Positions 1 through 9,415 of a stretch of 19,784 nucleotides of DNA are shown in pieces. How positions within the stretch are numbered: position 1 is the stretch's first letter; each line of letters opens with the position of its first letter. The DNA comes from Candidatus Gallimonas intestinigallinarum (GTDB taxonomy: Bacteria; Bacillota_A; Clostridia; Christensenellales; Borkfalkiaceae), in contig DXBS01000121.1 of the NCBI GenBank assembly GCA_019116405.1, positions 1 through 19,784 on the forward strand, given 5' to 3'. Position numbers and translations under genes: made by a program. The notes beneath the pieces were generated by a model. The model was not told the origin of the DNA, made no database searches, and saw nothing but the letters and a program-made list of their open reading frames with translations.

Positions 1-212
1 ATTTCGCGCCGTTCACCCCTGCGTTAGCGCGCCCCTATTTGCCAACCCTTTGGCTTATGGGGAAAGAGTGAATTGACGCGAGCTAAACTGAAAGCCCTTA
101 AAAATCGCGTCAAGAGAGAAAACGAGCCGCAGTTTTGTCGCGGCGGCGTTTTCTCTGAAAATCACGGCGAAGATTTTAGCCTTTGCGAAAAGATTCGCGT
201 GAGGGAGGTTTT

Positions 213-2810
<2,598 letters not shown>

Positions 2811-2843
2811 CGCATTTCAGTGGAAGAATCATAATTCAAAACC

Positions 2844-2878
2844 CGCGCCCGCCATGCTTGCATGGCGGGCGCGATTTT
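2844..2878. terminator. Bidirectional hairpin after gyrA
   Basis: A perfect 14-bp stem (2844-2857 with 2860-2873) closes a two-base loop. ATTTT follows on the + strand and TTTT lies on the other side for leftward transcription. It separates convergent gyrA and the leftward HTH gene. Confidence 0.8.
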
Positions 2879-2907
2879 CAGATACGTGATCGATTTTTTA
2901 GACCAAA

Positions 2908-2935
2908 GCCGCCGCCGTGCAATCTGCGCGGCGGC
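2908..2935 (-). terminator. GC hairpin past the HTH regulator
   Basis: GCCGCCGC (2908-2915) pairs with GCGGCGGC (2928-2935), eight bases past the regulator's stop codon. The leftward T-tract is interrupted, so the hairpin at 2844-2873 may provide a second stop. Confidence 0.45.
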
Positions 2936-2943
2936 GCCGTGCC

Positions 2944-3387
2944 TTATGTTTCCCTGCCCAAAATAAAGTCCACCCTGCAATCAAAGTGCGCAGCAAGTTT
3001 GAGAACGCTTTCCATTGCTGGCTGCTTGCTGCCGTTTTTCCACGCGAAAAATGCACTGTCGGCAATGCCTGCTTCGCGGCACAGTTTTTCGCAGGTCGTC
3101 TTGAAGTGCCGTATCAAAAACGCGAGCCTTTCTGAAAAGGGCGGGCAAACATGAAAGCGCAGCGAGGGATTGTACTGCTCCAGCCCCAGCAAAAAATCCG
3201 TCGAGCAGGCAAAATAATCGGCAATGCGTACGAAGTTTTCCACCGTCGGCGTGCGCTGCGCACGCAGATAGCGCGTCAGCGTGGGCGCGGCAATGTTCAG
3301 CTGCTCGGCGAGCGCCTTCGCTGTCATATTTCCGTGCTCAAACATGAGTTCGGAAAGCGTCTCGGAGAAATTCGACAAATTTATCAT
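2944..3387 (-). CDS. Transcriptional regulator with two tandem XRE/Cro-type HTH domains
   Basis: A 147-residue cytoplasmic DNA-binding protein made of two similar halves. Each half begins with FSE-L and ends in a DF(L/I)LG-E motif (DFLLGLE near 66-72, DFILGRE near 140-146), and each contains a helix-turn-helix core (ALAEQLNIAAPTLTRYLR in the first, LCREAGIADSAFFAWKNG in the second). XRE regulators usually carry one such domain per chain and dimerise, so a tandem pair is unusual. The start at 3387 has only a weak AAAGG upstream. The gene is divergent from the small ORF at 3514, and a perfect 16-bp inverted repeat lies between the two starts, placed to act as its operator. Autoregulation is inferred. 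Stop is TAA. No ligand or effector domain is visible. Confidence 0.85.
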   Translation of the reverse strand: MINLSNFSETLSELMFEHGNMTAKALAEQLNIAAPTLTRYLRAQRTPTVENFVRIADYFACSTDFLLGLEQYNPSLRFHVCPPFSERLAFLIRHFKTTCEKLCREAGIADSAFFAWKNGSKQPAMESVLKLAAHFDCRVDFILGRET

Positions 3388-3409
3388 AAATTAGACCTTT
3401 TTCTACAAA

Positions 3410-3415
3410 ATATTA
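3410..3415 (-). promoter_or_regulatory. Candidate -10 for the double-HTH gene
   Basis: Read leftward, TAATAT lies about 23 bases before the regulator's ATG. No good -35 is seen 17 bases further up, which is expected of a regulated promoter. The left arm of the palindrome occupies the would-be spacer. Confidence 0.35.
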
Positions 3416-3416
3416 T

Positions 3417-3460
3417 CTCCGCCGTTGGTATTTTTTGCTTGACGAATACCAACGGCGGAG
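3417..3460. promoter_or_regulatory. Perfect 16-bp inverted repeat, likely operator
   Basis: CTCCGCCGTTGGTATT (3417-3432) is repeated exactly in reverse complement at 3445-3460, separated by 12 bases. The gap holds the -35 of the rightward promoter. Each arm sits inside the spacer of one of the two divergent promoters. This geometry suits a regulator that shuts both genes, and a double-HTH protein could bind both arms. It lies outside any gene end and has no T-run after the second arm, so it is unlikely to be a terminator. Confidence 0.7.
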
Positions 3461-3468
3461 TGTATCAT
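3439..3468 (+). promoter_or_regulatory. Promoter of the small ORF
   Basis: TTGACG (3439-3444) and TATCAT (3463-3468) are separated by 18 bases. The right arm of the inverted repeat fills the spacer. Confidence 0.6.
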
Positions 3469-3513
3469 GATAGAAAAGCGTCAAAGCACGCGAATTACAA
3501 AAGGAGAACAGAT

Positions 3514-3690
3514 ATGCAAGTAATGTCAAAAGAAGCACAGCAAAAGGTCACGGAGGAGGATATTCTCTTTGCGCTCGTACCCCTGATTCGGGAATATTTT
3601 GAGGGATCGTGCAGCTGCGACGGCACACAGATCGTCTATACGCTCCCCGACGGGAGAAAAATGCGCATCACTGCGGAGGCGATTGCATAA
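3514..3690 (+). CDS. Orphan 58-residue protein, divergent from the double-HTH regulator
   Basis: I do not recognise this protein. It has a clear AAGGAG (3501-3506) seven bases before ATG and a promoter just upstream, so it is probably real. The sequence is a charged N-terminal helix (residues 5-30, with EEDILFALVPLIREYF), a CSC pair at 33-35, then a strand-turn-strand with IVYTLPDGRKMRI. There is no signal peptide or membrane segment. Its promoter is overlapped by the operator-like repeat, so it is probably controlled by the neighbouring HTH protein. It could be a small modulator of the regulator, an antitoxin-sized partner, or an anti-repressor; nothing in the sequence decides. Stop is TAA. 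Confidence 0.65.
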   Translation: MQVMSKEAQQKVTEEDILFALVPLIREYFEGSCSCDGTQIVYTLPDGRKMRITAEAIA

Positions 3691-3748
3691 AATATGCGGT
3701 GAAAACCGGCATACAAAATCGCCCGCGCCGCCGTGAAAATAATTAAAA

Positions 3749-3790
3749 TGCGCAGCGCCGCGCCGACGTATGTCGGCGCGGCGCTGCGCA
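3749..3790 (-). terminator. Terminator of veg
   Basis: A perfect 19-bp stem (3749-3767 with 3772-3790) closes loop GTAT. Read leftward it is followed by TTTTAATTATTTT. It has no T-run on the + side, so it serves veg and not the small ORF. Confidence 0.8.
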
Positions 3791-3802
3791 AGCGGGGGAG
3801 GG

Positions 3803-4054
3803 CTATTTTGTCTTTTGTGCAAGCTTTACGTCGATGCTGCCGCACAGCACCTCGGCGTAGGAATAGGAGGTTTTTCCGAGAAAGTTTTCGTCGTCGGGGC
3901 GCACGGTAAACAGTGCGGGGTATACTCCCGTCAGCGTCCCGCAAAAGCGCTGGACCTTGTTCCTGCCCAGCCGCACGGTGACGTCCACCCGCTGCTCCTT
4001 GTAGTCCCGGATGCGCCGCTTGACGTGCGCAATGTCGTTGTTCGGCTTGATCAT
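3803..4054 (-). CDS. veg: Veg family protein
   Basis: An 83-residue protein of the Veg (DUF1021) family, a small beta-rich cytoplasmic protein that in Bacillus affects biofilm matrix genes. Family signs are the Arg/Lys-rich start, GTLTGVYPALFTV near residues 38-50, and SYSYAEVLCGSIDVKL near the C-terminus, matching the SYSYADILTETVEL region recalled from B. subtilis. The start at 4054 gives normal length but has no Shine-Dalgarno. The frame stays open far upstream, but only because it mirrors the gene on the other strand. veg-DUF3794-ispE is a known clostridial neighbourhood. This is the only gene end in the window that uses TAG. If TAG is sense here, the protein gains the TAG-encoded residue plus 19 more, reading through the terminator stem to a TAA at 3743-3745. 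Confidence 0.9.
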   Translation of the reverse strand: MIKPNNDIAHVKRRIRDYKEQRVDVTVRLGRNKVQRFCGTLTGVYPALFTVRPDDENFLGKTSYSYAEVLCGSIDVKLAQKTK

Positions 4055-4121
4055 ACCGCTGTTTTTGACAGGAACCGTGCAAAATATACCTGCATCCGCG
4101 CAATTTCGACCGCGCGGGCAT

Positions 4122-4153
4122 GGCATAAGCGGCGCGCCTCCCGCATAGGATAG
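4122..4153 (+). promoter_or_regulatory. Candidate sporulation (sigma-E-type) promoter of the SipL-like gene
   Basis: GGCATAA (4122-4128) and CATAGGATAG (4144-4153) are 15 bases apart, resembling a sigma-E -35 (ATA core) and a CATA-type -10. A near-identical CATAGAGTAG sits before spoIVFA at 13591. No sigma-A -10 is evident here. This rests on visual similarity only. Confidence 0.35.
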
Positions 4154-4192
4154 AGGGAAATCGCAAAAATGCGGAGACAGGAGGTCGGGCAT

Positions 4193-5662
4193 ATGGCCAT
4201 GAAAACACAGACGGAGACCTTCCGCGGCTACGGAAAACTCTTTTCGCTCGCGGCGCAGACGGCAGTCGAGTGCCGTTTTCCCGAGGCGGCAGTGCTGACG
4301 GCGCATGCGAGCGTGCATCTTGCGGGCGTCGAGGCGGGAAACGGCGAGGTGCGCTATTACGGCAGGGCGCACTTTTCCATCGTCTATGAGGACGCCGACC
4401 GCCGCGTCTGCCGTGCGGAGAAGGGAGTAGAGTTCTCGGCGATCGCCAAGGATGCGCGCGTCGTGCCCGCCTGTTCGGTGCGGGCGCAGCCCGCGGTGGA
4501 AAATCTCTCCGTGCGCAAGGAGGGGGCGAGCATCTTCGTCACGGCGCTCATCGGCACGGACATCTCCGTCTTCGGCGAGCAGACCTTTGACTACCTCGCG
4601 GGCGGCGAGCTCGTCTGCCGCCGTGACCCCGTCAATTATTTCTGCGCCCACCTTGCGGACGGCGCCACGGAGGTGGAGGACGACTTCGAGGTCGAGAACA
4701 TCGGCGACATTCTGCAGCACGCCGAGACTGTGCATCTTGCCTCCGTCACCTGCGCGGCGGGCATCCTGAAGGCCGAGGGCGAAGTGTTTTTAGGGCTTCT
4801 CGCGCTGCGCGGGGAGGAGCTCGTCTCCTTCGAGCGGCTCGTTCCCTTCACGATCGAGATTCCCTCCGACGCGGCACAGACGGGCTGCAGGGCGCGCGTG
4901 GAGGTGAGTGTGCCCGAAATTTCCCTCAATGCCGACGCGGACGAGGAGAGCAGGGCGCATATCCACGCGACGCTCTCCTTAAAGGCGACGGGTGTCATCT
5001 ATGAACAGGTCGCCGTCAGCGGCGTGACGGACGCCTTCTCCAAGACCAACCGCGTGCTGCTCACCTATGCGCAGAGCGACAGCGAGGGCGCGGGCGAGAC
5101 GACGCAGATGACCGAGCGCGTCTCCGGGCGCGCGGCGCTCTCCTCGCCCGTCAACTTCTCGGACACCTTGCAGGCGATCGTGCTTGCGCGCGCCGAAGCC
5201 AACCTCATGCGCGGCAACAACGGGATGCACGTCGAGGGCGTGGTGATCGCGACCCTGCTTGTGCGCGGGGCGGACGGCAGCCATCGCGGCATCGAAATGA
5301 GCCTGCCCTTCTCCGTCCCCGTGCAGACGGCAGATGCGCAGGTGTGCGTGCTCGCCTGCGGCATGAGCGCCCGCCAGAAGGAGGAGGGCGCGATCGACGC
5401 CGAGGCGACGTTGAAATTTACCCTCACCGAGCGCATCCACGCCGCGGCGCGCCTCGTCGCCCAGGCGCAGGAGGGCGAGGCGGTGCCCGTCAACGACTGC
5501 GCGGTCAGCGTCTATGTGCCGCGCGCGGGCGACGGGCTCTGGGAGCTCTCCAAGCGGCTGGGCAAGTCCCCCGAGGAAGTGCTGGAGAGCAATCCCGATC
5601 TGGAGTTCCCCATCCGCGAAGGGCAGCGGGTGGTCATCTACCGCAAAAAAACACTGGGCTGA
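4193..5662 (+). CDS. DUF3794 (SPOCS) and LysM protein, SipL-like spore coat morphogenesis factor
   Basis: A 489-residue protein with repeated beta-rich SPOCS/DUF3794 modules over roughly residues 25-420 and a C-terminal LysM at about 437-484 (YVPRAGDGLWELSKRLG, then ESNPDLEFPIREGQRVVI). This architecture matches SipL of Clostridioides difficile, which binds SpoIVA through its LysM and anchors the coat to the forespore. AGGAGGT lies seven bases before ATG 4193, so that start is preferred over ATG 4169 and ATG 4199. There is no signal peptide or membrane segment, consistent with action in the mother-cell cytoplasm. It is divergent from veg and upstream of ispE, a conserved clostridial order. 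A possible sigma-E promoter precedes it. It could be another DUF3794 paralogue, since spoIVA is not in the window. Stop is TGA. Confidence 0.88.
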   Translation: MAMKTQTETFRGYGKLFSLAAQTAVECRFPEAAVLTAHASVHLAGVEAGNGEVRYYGRAHFSIVYEDADRRVCRAEKGVEFSAIAKDARVVPACSVRAQPAVENLSVRKEGASIFVTALIGTDISVFGEQTFDYLAGGELVCRRDPVNYFCAHLADGATEVEDDFEVENIGDILQHAETVHLASVTCAAGILKAEGEVFLGLLALRGEELVSFERLVPFTIEIPSDAAQTGCRARVEVSVPEISLNADADEESRAHIHATLSLKATGVIYEQVAVSGVTDAFSKTNRVLLTYAQSDSEGAGETTQMTERVSGRAALSSPVNFSDTLQAIVLARAEANLMRGNNGMHVEGVVIATLLVRGADGSHRGIEMSLPFSVPVQTADAQVCVLACGMSARQKEEGAIDAEATLKFTLTERIHAAARLVAQAQEGEAVPVNDCAVSVYVPRAGDGLWELSKRLGKSPEEVLESNPDLEFPIREGQRVVIYRKKTLG

Positions 5663-5684
5663 CAGAGCCGTCTTTTCTCCGTGA

Positions 5685-5712
5685 GCGGCGCGCGGCATTT
5701 GCCGCGCGCCGC
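5685..5712 (+). terminator. GC hairpin after the SipL-like gene
   Basis: GCGGCGCGCGGC (5685-5696) pairs perfectly with 5701-5712 around ATTT. No T-tract follows, so intrinsic termination is uncertain. It lies between a stop codon and the ispE promoter. Confidence 0.45.
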
Positions 5713-5785
5713 CCCTGTATGTGCGTCTGCAAATTGCGTCCGCCTTATATTTTTTGCGCGGCGGCGGAATTTTGTCCCATTCGCC

Positions 5786-5814
5786 TTGCAAACTGCAAAA
5801 AAATATGCTACAAT
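5786..5814 (+). promoter_or_regulatory. ispE promoter placing the transcription start at the start codon
   Basis: TTGCAA (5786-5791), a 17-bp spacer, then TGC-TACAAT (-10 at 5809-5814, extended -10). Eight bases later comes the ATG, so the mRNA should be leaderless or nearly so. Confidence 0.75.
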
Positions 5815-5822
5815 GGCAATAT

Positions 5823-6716
5823 ATGGAACAAGTCGCCGTCAACGCATATGGCAAGGTCAACTTCACGCTGGACGTCGTCGGCAGTGCGGACGGCTACCAT
5901 CTCATCGATTCGCTCGTCTGCACGATCGGCTTATATGACCGCGTGCAGGCGCGCCCCCGCAGCGACGGCGAAGTGCATGTCACCATGCACGGAATGCCCT
6001 ATGTGCTCCCGCCCGAAAAGAACAACGCCCATCGTGCCGCGGCGGCGTTCGTTGCGACATTCGGGACGCGCGGCGCGGATATTTCCATTGACAAACATAT
6101 CCCCGTCGGCGGGGGGCTGGGCGGCTCCTCGGCGGACGCGGCGGGCGTGCTGCGCGCGCTCTCCGGGCTCTTTCATGTCAGGGACATGGCGGCGCTCAAG
6201 GCGCTCGCAGACGGGCTGGGCAGCGACACGGGGTATCTCCTGACGGGCGGCTGTGCGCGCATCACGGGACGCGGGGAGCGCGTCACGCCCGTATCGGGCA
6301 TGGCGCCGCTGTGGCTGCTGCTCATCTGCCCCGGGCGCGGCGTCTCAGCGGGGGCATGCTACGCGCAGTACGATGCGCTCGGTAAGACGTACCCGCCCCA
6401 AACCGGACATGCCCTGCGCCTTCTTCAAGAGGAAGGTACCATGTCCGCGGCGCACCTGTTTTCCAACGCGCTCACGGAGGGCGCCACGGTGTGCAACGGG
6501 GCGGTCGGCAGAGCGCTGGAGGAGGCGAGGAGGCTGTCCCCCATTGCGGGCATGTCCGGATCGGGCAGCACCTGCTACGCGGTATTTGAAAATAAGCAGG
6601 CGTGCCTCGCGGCGCGCAAGGCATACAGGGGACGGTTCCGGACGTTCTGCGTCCGCACCCTTCCCGCGCAAATTCATCGGGGCGCCCTCGCACATGGGCG
6701 GGGCGCAAAGGAGTGA
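5823..6716 (+). CDS. ispE: 4-diphosphocytidyl-2-C-methyl-D-erythritol kinase
   Basis: A 297-residue GHMP kinase that phosphorylates CDP-methylerythritol in the non-mevalonate isoprenoid pathway. It starts with the family's AYGKVNFTLDV (Lys11 in the substrate site). The ATP-binding glycine loop is PVGGGLGGSSADAAG (94-108), and the catalytic Asp is probably Asp135 in GLGSDTGYLLTGG. A C-terminal MSGSGSTCYAVF motif closes the fold. Homologues usually have GADVPF where this has GSDTGY, a modest deviation. The ATG at 5823 has no Shine-Dalgarno and lies at the predicted transcription start. Longer in-frame starts would cross the promoter. The last codons contain the AAAGGAG that serves the next gene, so the two are co-transcribed. 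Stop is TGA. Confidence 0.93.
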   Translation: MEQVAVNAYGKVNFTLDVVGSADGYHLIDSLVCTIGLYDRVQARPRSDGEVHVTMHGMPYVLPPEKNNAHRAAAAFVATFGTRGADISIDKHIPVGGGLGGSSADAAGVLRALSGLFHVRDMAALKALADGLGSDTGYLLTGGCARITGRGERVTPVSGMAPLWLLLICPGRGVSAGACYAQYDALGKTYPPQTGHALRLLQEEGTMSAAHLFSNALTEGATVCNGAVGRALEEARRLSPIAGMSGSGSTCYAVFENKQACLAARKAYRGRFRTFCVRTLPAQIHRGALAHGRGAKE

Positions 6717-6718
6717 GC

Positions 6719-7636
6719 ATGGAAGAACGCATCATGGACGAGGACGAGCTGCGCGGCATCAAAAAACGCCGTGACGGCGAGCCGGACGACGAGAGCGCTG
6801 CCGGGGACGAGGCGGAAATCGAGTACGAGATCACCGAGGACGCCGCGCTCGAGGGCGCGGACGGCGAATATGACGAGGACCTCGTCGGGCTGACCCCCAC
6901 GCAGCTCAAAGAGGAGCTGGAGCGCCGCGAAAAGCTGCGCGAGGAGGCGCATGCGGAGGCGCTCCGCTACCGCGCCGAGGGCGAGGCGGCAGTGCAGCGC
7001 GAGGCGTATGACGAGGCGACGGGATGCTTTGAGCAGTCGCTCTCCATTGAGTACGACGAGGAAGTGGAGGCGCTCTATTGGTGGGCGCGCACGCGGGGGA
7101 TGACCTCCTCCGACGTCCTGTTCGAACGGGAGACCGCCAGGGAGTTTGCCGAGGCGTCTAAGCCGAGCAAAAAGCTCGTCCTGGACGCCTTCGGCGAGGA
7201 ACTGCACAACGCGCGCGCCGTCCTCTTAGAGGAGGCGGAGCCGCTGCGCGAACAGGTGCGGGCAGGGCAGGAGGCGCGCCGCGCGCCCTTCATCGCCAAC
7301 CGCAACTACTACCGCCTGCGCTTTGCGATCTGCGCGGTGCTCACCGTCCTGTTTGCCGTCGGCATCGGCGTGAGTGCAAGTTTCCTGCTGCGGACGCAAA
7401 GCTCGCTTCCCACCATTCTCATGATCGTGTTCGGCGCGCTGACCTTGGTCGCGGTTTGCTTCTTCCTCTACTTCTCCCGCAAGCTCATCGTGGCGTCCCG
7501 CCTGTGCAGGGCAAACGAAAAGCTCGCCTCGACCGAGGAAGGGGAGCGCCTGGAGCAGCTTGAGGACGCGCTCGCCTGCCTTAACGACGTGCTCGGGACG
7601 GCTGAGGAGGCGCAGGATGAGGGCGATACAAACTGA
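6719..7636 (+). CDS. Hypothetical acidic protein with a TPR-like segment and two C-terminal membrane helices
   Basis: A 305-residue protein of unrecognised family. Residues 1-60 are very acidic. Residues 60-125 are helical and look like a degenerate TPR pair (AEGEAAVQREAYDEATGCFE, then YDEEVEALYWWART). Two membrane segments follow at about 201-223 and 231-252. The tail, 260-305, is a short cytoplasmic helix. This suggests a soluble N-terminal domain hung on the membrane by a hairpin. The start is two bases after the ispE stop, with AAAGGAG (6707-6713) inside ispE, so expression is coupled to ispE. No catalytic motif is visible. A strong hairpin follows the TGA stop. Confidence 0.8.
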   Translation: MEERIMDEDELRGIKKRRDGEPDDESAAGDEAEIEYEITEDAALEGADGEYDEDLVGLTPTQLKEELERREKLREEAHAEALRYRAEGEAAVQREAYDEATGCFEQSLSIEYDEEVEALYWWARTRGMTSSDVLFERETAREFAEASKPSKKLVLDAFGEELHNARAVLLEEAEPLREQVRAGQEARRAPFIANRNYYRLRFAICAVLTVLFAVGIGVSASFLLRTQSSLPTILMIVFGALTLVAVCFFLYFSRKLIVASRLCRANEKLASTEEGERLEQLEDALACLNDVLGTAEEAQDEGDTN

Positions 7637-7655
7637 ATGACGCCTGCTTCTATTG

Positions 7656-7697
7656 GCGGCGCGGGCGCGGAATCTTCCGCGCCCGCGCCGCTTATTT
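7656..7697 (+). terminator. Terminator of the ispE operon
   Basis: A perfect 17-bp stem (7656-7672 with 7675-7691) with a two-base loop, followed by TTATTTCTGTT. Confidence 0.7.
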
Positions 7698-7803
7698 CTG
7701 TTCTCACCATGATCATACCCGCTTGAAAGCAGGGCGTATACCTTCTATCGGAAAATATGATGAAAAAAGCGCAAAAACGAGCAAAAAATTTTTCCTGCGC
7801 CCC

Positions 7804-7832
7804 TTTACAAGCGCCTCAAAATAAGGTATAAT
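7804..7832 (+). promoter_or_regulatory. Promoter of the phosphotransferase gene
   Basis: TTTACA (7804-7809), 17-bp spacer, TATAAT (7827-7832). The leader of about 50 bases has a small GCGGG/CCCGC hairpin just before the Shine-Dalgarno. The remaining bases between 7697 and 7804 show nothing recognisable. Confidence 0.8.
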
Positions 7833-7890
7833 GCGAGACGGGAAAAGTATTGCGGGATAGTACCCCGCCGATAAGGAGGAAATTGTAACT

Positions 7891-8631
7891 ATGGAACTCA
7901 TTCATGAAAGCGTAGGCAAAAAGCTCTACCGCGACGGCGACAGGCTCATCAAGTCCTTTGACGAGAGCTACTCCAAAGCGGGCATCCTCAACGAGGCGCT
8001 CAACCAGGCGCGCGTCGAGGAGACGGGACTGAATATTCCCAAGGTCCTGGGCGTGACGGTCGTGGACGGCAGATGGTCGCTCATCTGGGAGTACATTGAG
8101 GGCGAGACGCTGGAGTCCCTCATGCGGATGCATCCTGAAAAAGAGGACGAGTACCTCGATTTCTTCGTCGATCTGCAGATCCGCATGAGCGAGGAGCGCG
8201 TACCCCTTCTGGGACACCTGCGCGATAAGATGCACATGAAGATCTCGTCCAGCGCATACCCCGCAACGGTGCGCTACGATCTGCACATGCGCCTCGACGG
8301 TCTGCCCCGCCACAACAAGCTCTGCCACGGTGACTTCCAGCCCAGCAACGTGGTCATCACGCCGGACGGCACGCCGTACATCATCGACTGGTCGCACGCG
8401 ACGCAGGGCAACGGCTCTGCCGATGCGGCAAGAACCTACCTCATCTTCAAGCTGCAGGGCAAGGACGAGCTTGCGGAGAAGTACTTAAAGCTGTTCTGCA
8501 CCAAGACGGATACGGCGATCCAGTACGTTCAGCGCATCCTTCCCATCGTCGCGGCTTCGCAGTCCGTCAAGGGCAAGCCGGAGGAGAAAGAATTCCTCGA
8601 CAAGTGGGTCAACGTCTGCGACTGGCAGTAA
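7891..8631 (+). CDS. APH-family phosphotransferase (TIGR02172-like)
   Basis: A 246-residue cytoplasmic protein with the aminoglycoside/choline kinase fold. The catalytic motif LCHGDFQPSNVVI places the catalytic Asp at 148, and YIIDWSHA places the metal-binding Asp at 166. The N-terminal lobe (GKKLYRDGDRLIKSF, where Lys27 may be the ATP-binding lysine) lacks a canonical glycine loop. Its substrate is unknown; members of this family in gut Clostridia are mostly uncharacterised and resistance activity should not be assumed. AAGGAGGA (7873-7880) precedes ATG 7891 by ten bases. It has its own promoter and terminator, so it is a single-gene unit. Stop is TAA. Confidence 0.85.
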   Translation: MELIHESVGKKLYRDGDRLIKSFDESYSKAGILNEALNQARVEETGLNIPKVLGVTVVDGRWSLIWEYIEGETLESLMRMHPEKEDEYLDFFVDLQIRMSEERVPLLGHLRDKMHMKISSSAYPATVRYDLHMRLDGLPRHNKLCHGDFQPSNVVITPDGTPYIIDWSHATQGNGSADAARTYLIFKLQGKDELAEKYLKLFCTKTDTAIQYVQRILPIVAASQSVKGKPEEKEFLDKWVNVCDWQ

Positions 8632-8635
8632 CGCA

Positions 8636-8668
8636 CGAAAAAAGAGAGCGGGCAACCGCTCTCTTTTT
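8636..8668 (+). terminator. Terminator of the phosphotransferase gene
   Basis: An 11-bp stem AAAGAGAGCGG/CCGCTCTCTTT (8641-8651, 8656-8666) with a GCAA loop and a T-run, preceded by an A-run. Confidence 0.9.
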
Positions 8669-8699
8669 GTGTGGAGACGGCGGGACCGTCGCGCGGGCG

Positions 8700-8728
8700 T
8701 TGACATTTTGCCCGCGTTTTGCTACAAT
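8700..8728 (+). promoter_or_regulatory. tcdA promoter giving a leaderless mRNA
   Basis: TTGACA (8700-8705), 17-bp spacer, TGC-TACAAT (-10 at 8723-8728). Only six bases separate the -10 from the ATG at 8735, so transcription should start on the start codon. Confidence 0.85.
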
Positions 8729-8734
8729 TTGGGT

Positions 8735-9415
8735 ATGCGGGAACAGGATACGCGCACCGCGCTCCTTTTAGGGGAGAGCGGCGTTGAAAAACTTCATACA
8801 AGCCGCGTCGCCGTGTTCGGCTTGGGCGGAGTGGGCAGCTTTTGCGCCGAGGCGCTCGCGCGGGCGGGTGTGGGGCATCTCACGCTCGTCGACAAGGACA
8901 TTGTCGAGGAGAGCAACTTAAACCGCCAGCTCGTCGCGCTCACGTCAACAGTGGGGAAATGCAAGACGGACGTCATGCGTGCGCGCATCGCGGAGATCGA
9001 CCCCGAATGCGACGTCACGGCGCAGGCGCTCTTTTACCTGCCCGAGACGGCGCACCTCGTGCCGCTCGCGGGGTATGACTATGTTGCCGACTGCATCGAC
9101 AACGTCACCGCCAAACTGCACCTCATCGCTGCGGCGCGGGCGGCAAACGTTCCCGTCATCTCGGCGATGGGTGCGGGCAACAAACTCGATCCCACCCGCT
9201 TTCGTGTTTCCGATCTGTCCGAGACGCGCACCGACCCCCTTGCGCGCGTCATGCGCAGGGAGCTCAAAAAGCGGGGCGTGGAGCATCTTCCCGTCGTCTG
9301 GTCGGACGAGCCGCCCATGCCCGTGCATGCGGACACGGTAGGCTCCGTTTCCTTTGTCCCCTCCGTCATGGGGCTGATCATGGCGGGACATATCGTCAAG
9401 GAGATGTGCAAATGA
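8735..9415 (+). CDS. tcdA: E1-like ThiF/HesA enzyme, probable tRNA threonylcarbamoyladenosine dehydratase
   Basis: A 226-residue protein of the TcdA (CsdL/YgdL) type, which uses ATP to cyclise t6A37 to ct6A in ANN-decoding tRNAs. The N-terminus (TRTALLLGESGVEKL) matches the family start, followed by the nucleotide loop VFGLGGVGS (27-35), LVDKD (51-55) and NLNRQ (61-65). The DCIDNVTAK and MGAGNKLDPTRF segments are also family-typical. There is no Shine-Dalgarno; the ATG sits at the predicted transcription start. The stop TGA overlaps the next gene's ATG (ATGA), so translation is coupled to a cysteine desulfurase. In E. coli the homologue also partners with a desulfurase system (CsdA/CsdE). An unspecialised ThiF-family enzyme is the alternative. 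Confidence 0.88.
   Translation: MREQDTRTALLLGESGVEKLHTSRVAVFGLGGVGSFCAEALARAGVGHLTLVDKDIVEESNLNRQLVALTSTVGKCKTDVMRARIAEIDPECDVTAQALFYLPETAHLVPLAGYDYVADCIDNVTAKLHLIAAARAANVPVISAMGAGNKLDPTRFRVSDLSETRTDPLARVMRRELKKRGVEHLPVVWSDEPPMPVHADTVGSVSFVPSVMGLIMAGHIVKEMCK

Noticed and set aside
1..212. Possible end of an upstream gene, or a small ORF from 73
   Set aside because: The frame from 73 runs into gyrA, is Lys/Arg-rich, lacks a Shine-Dalgarno and resembles no known protein. An imperfect hairpin (CCCC/GGGG with GCCAA/TTGGC, 32-62) is present without a T-run. No convincing gyrA promoter was found.
4055..4735. N-terminal extension of the veg frame to 310 residues
   Set aside because: The extra part lies antisense to the SipL-like gene and has its reversed codon pattern. 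Veg proteins are 80-90 residues.
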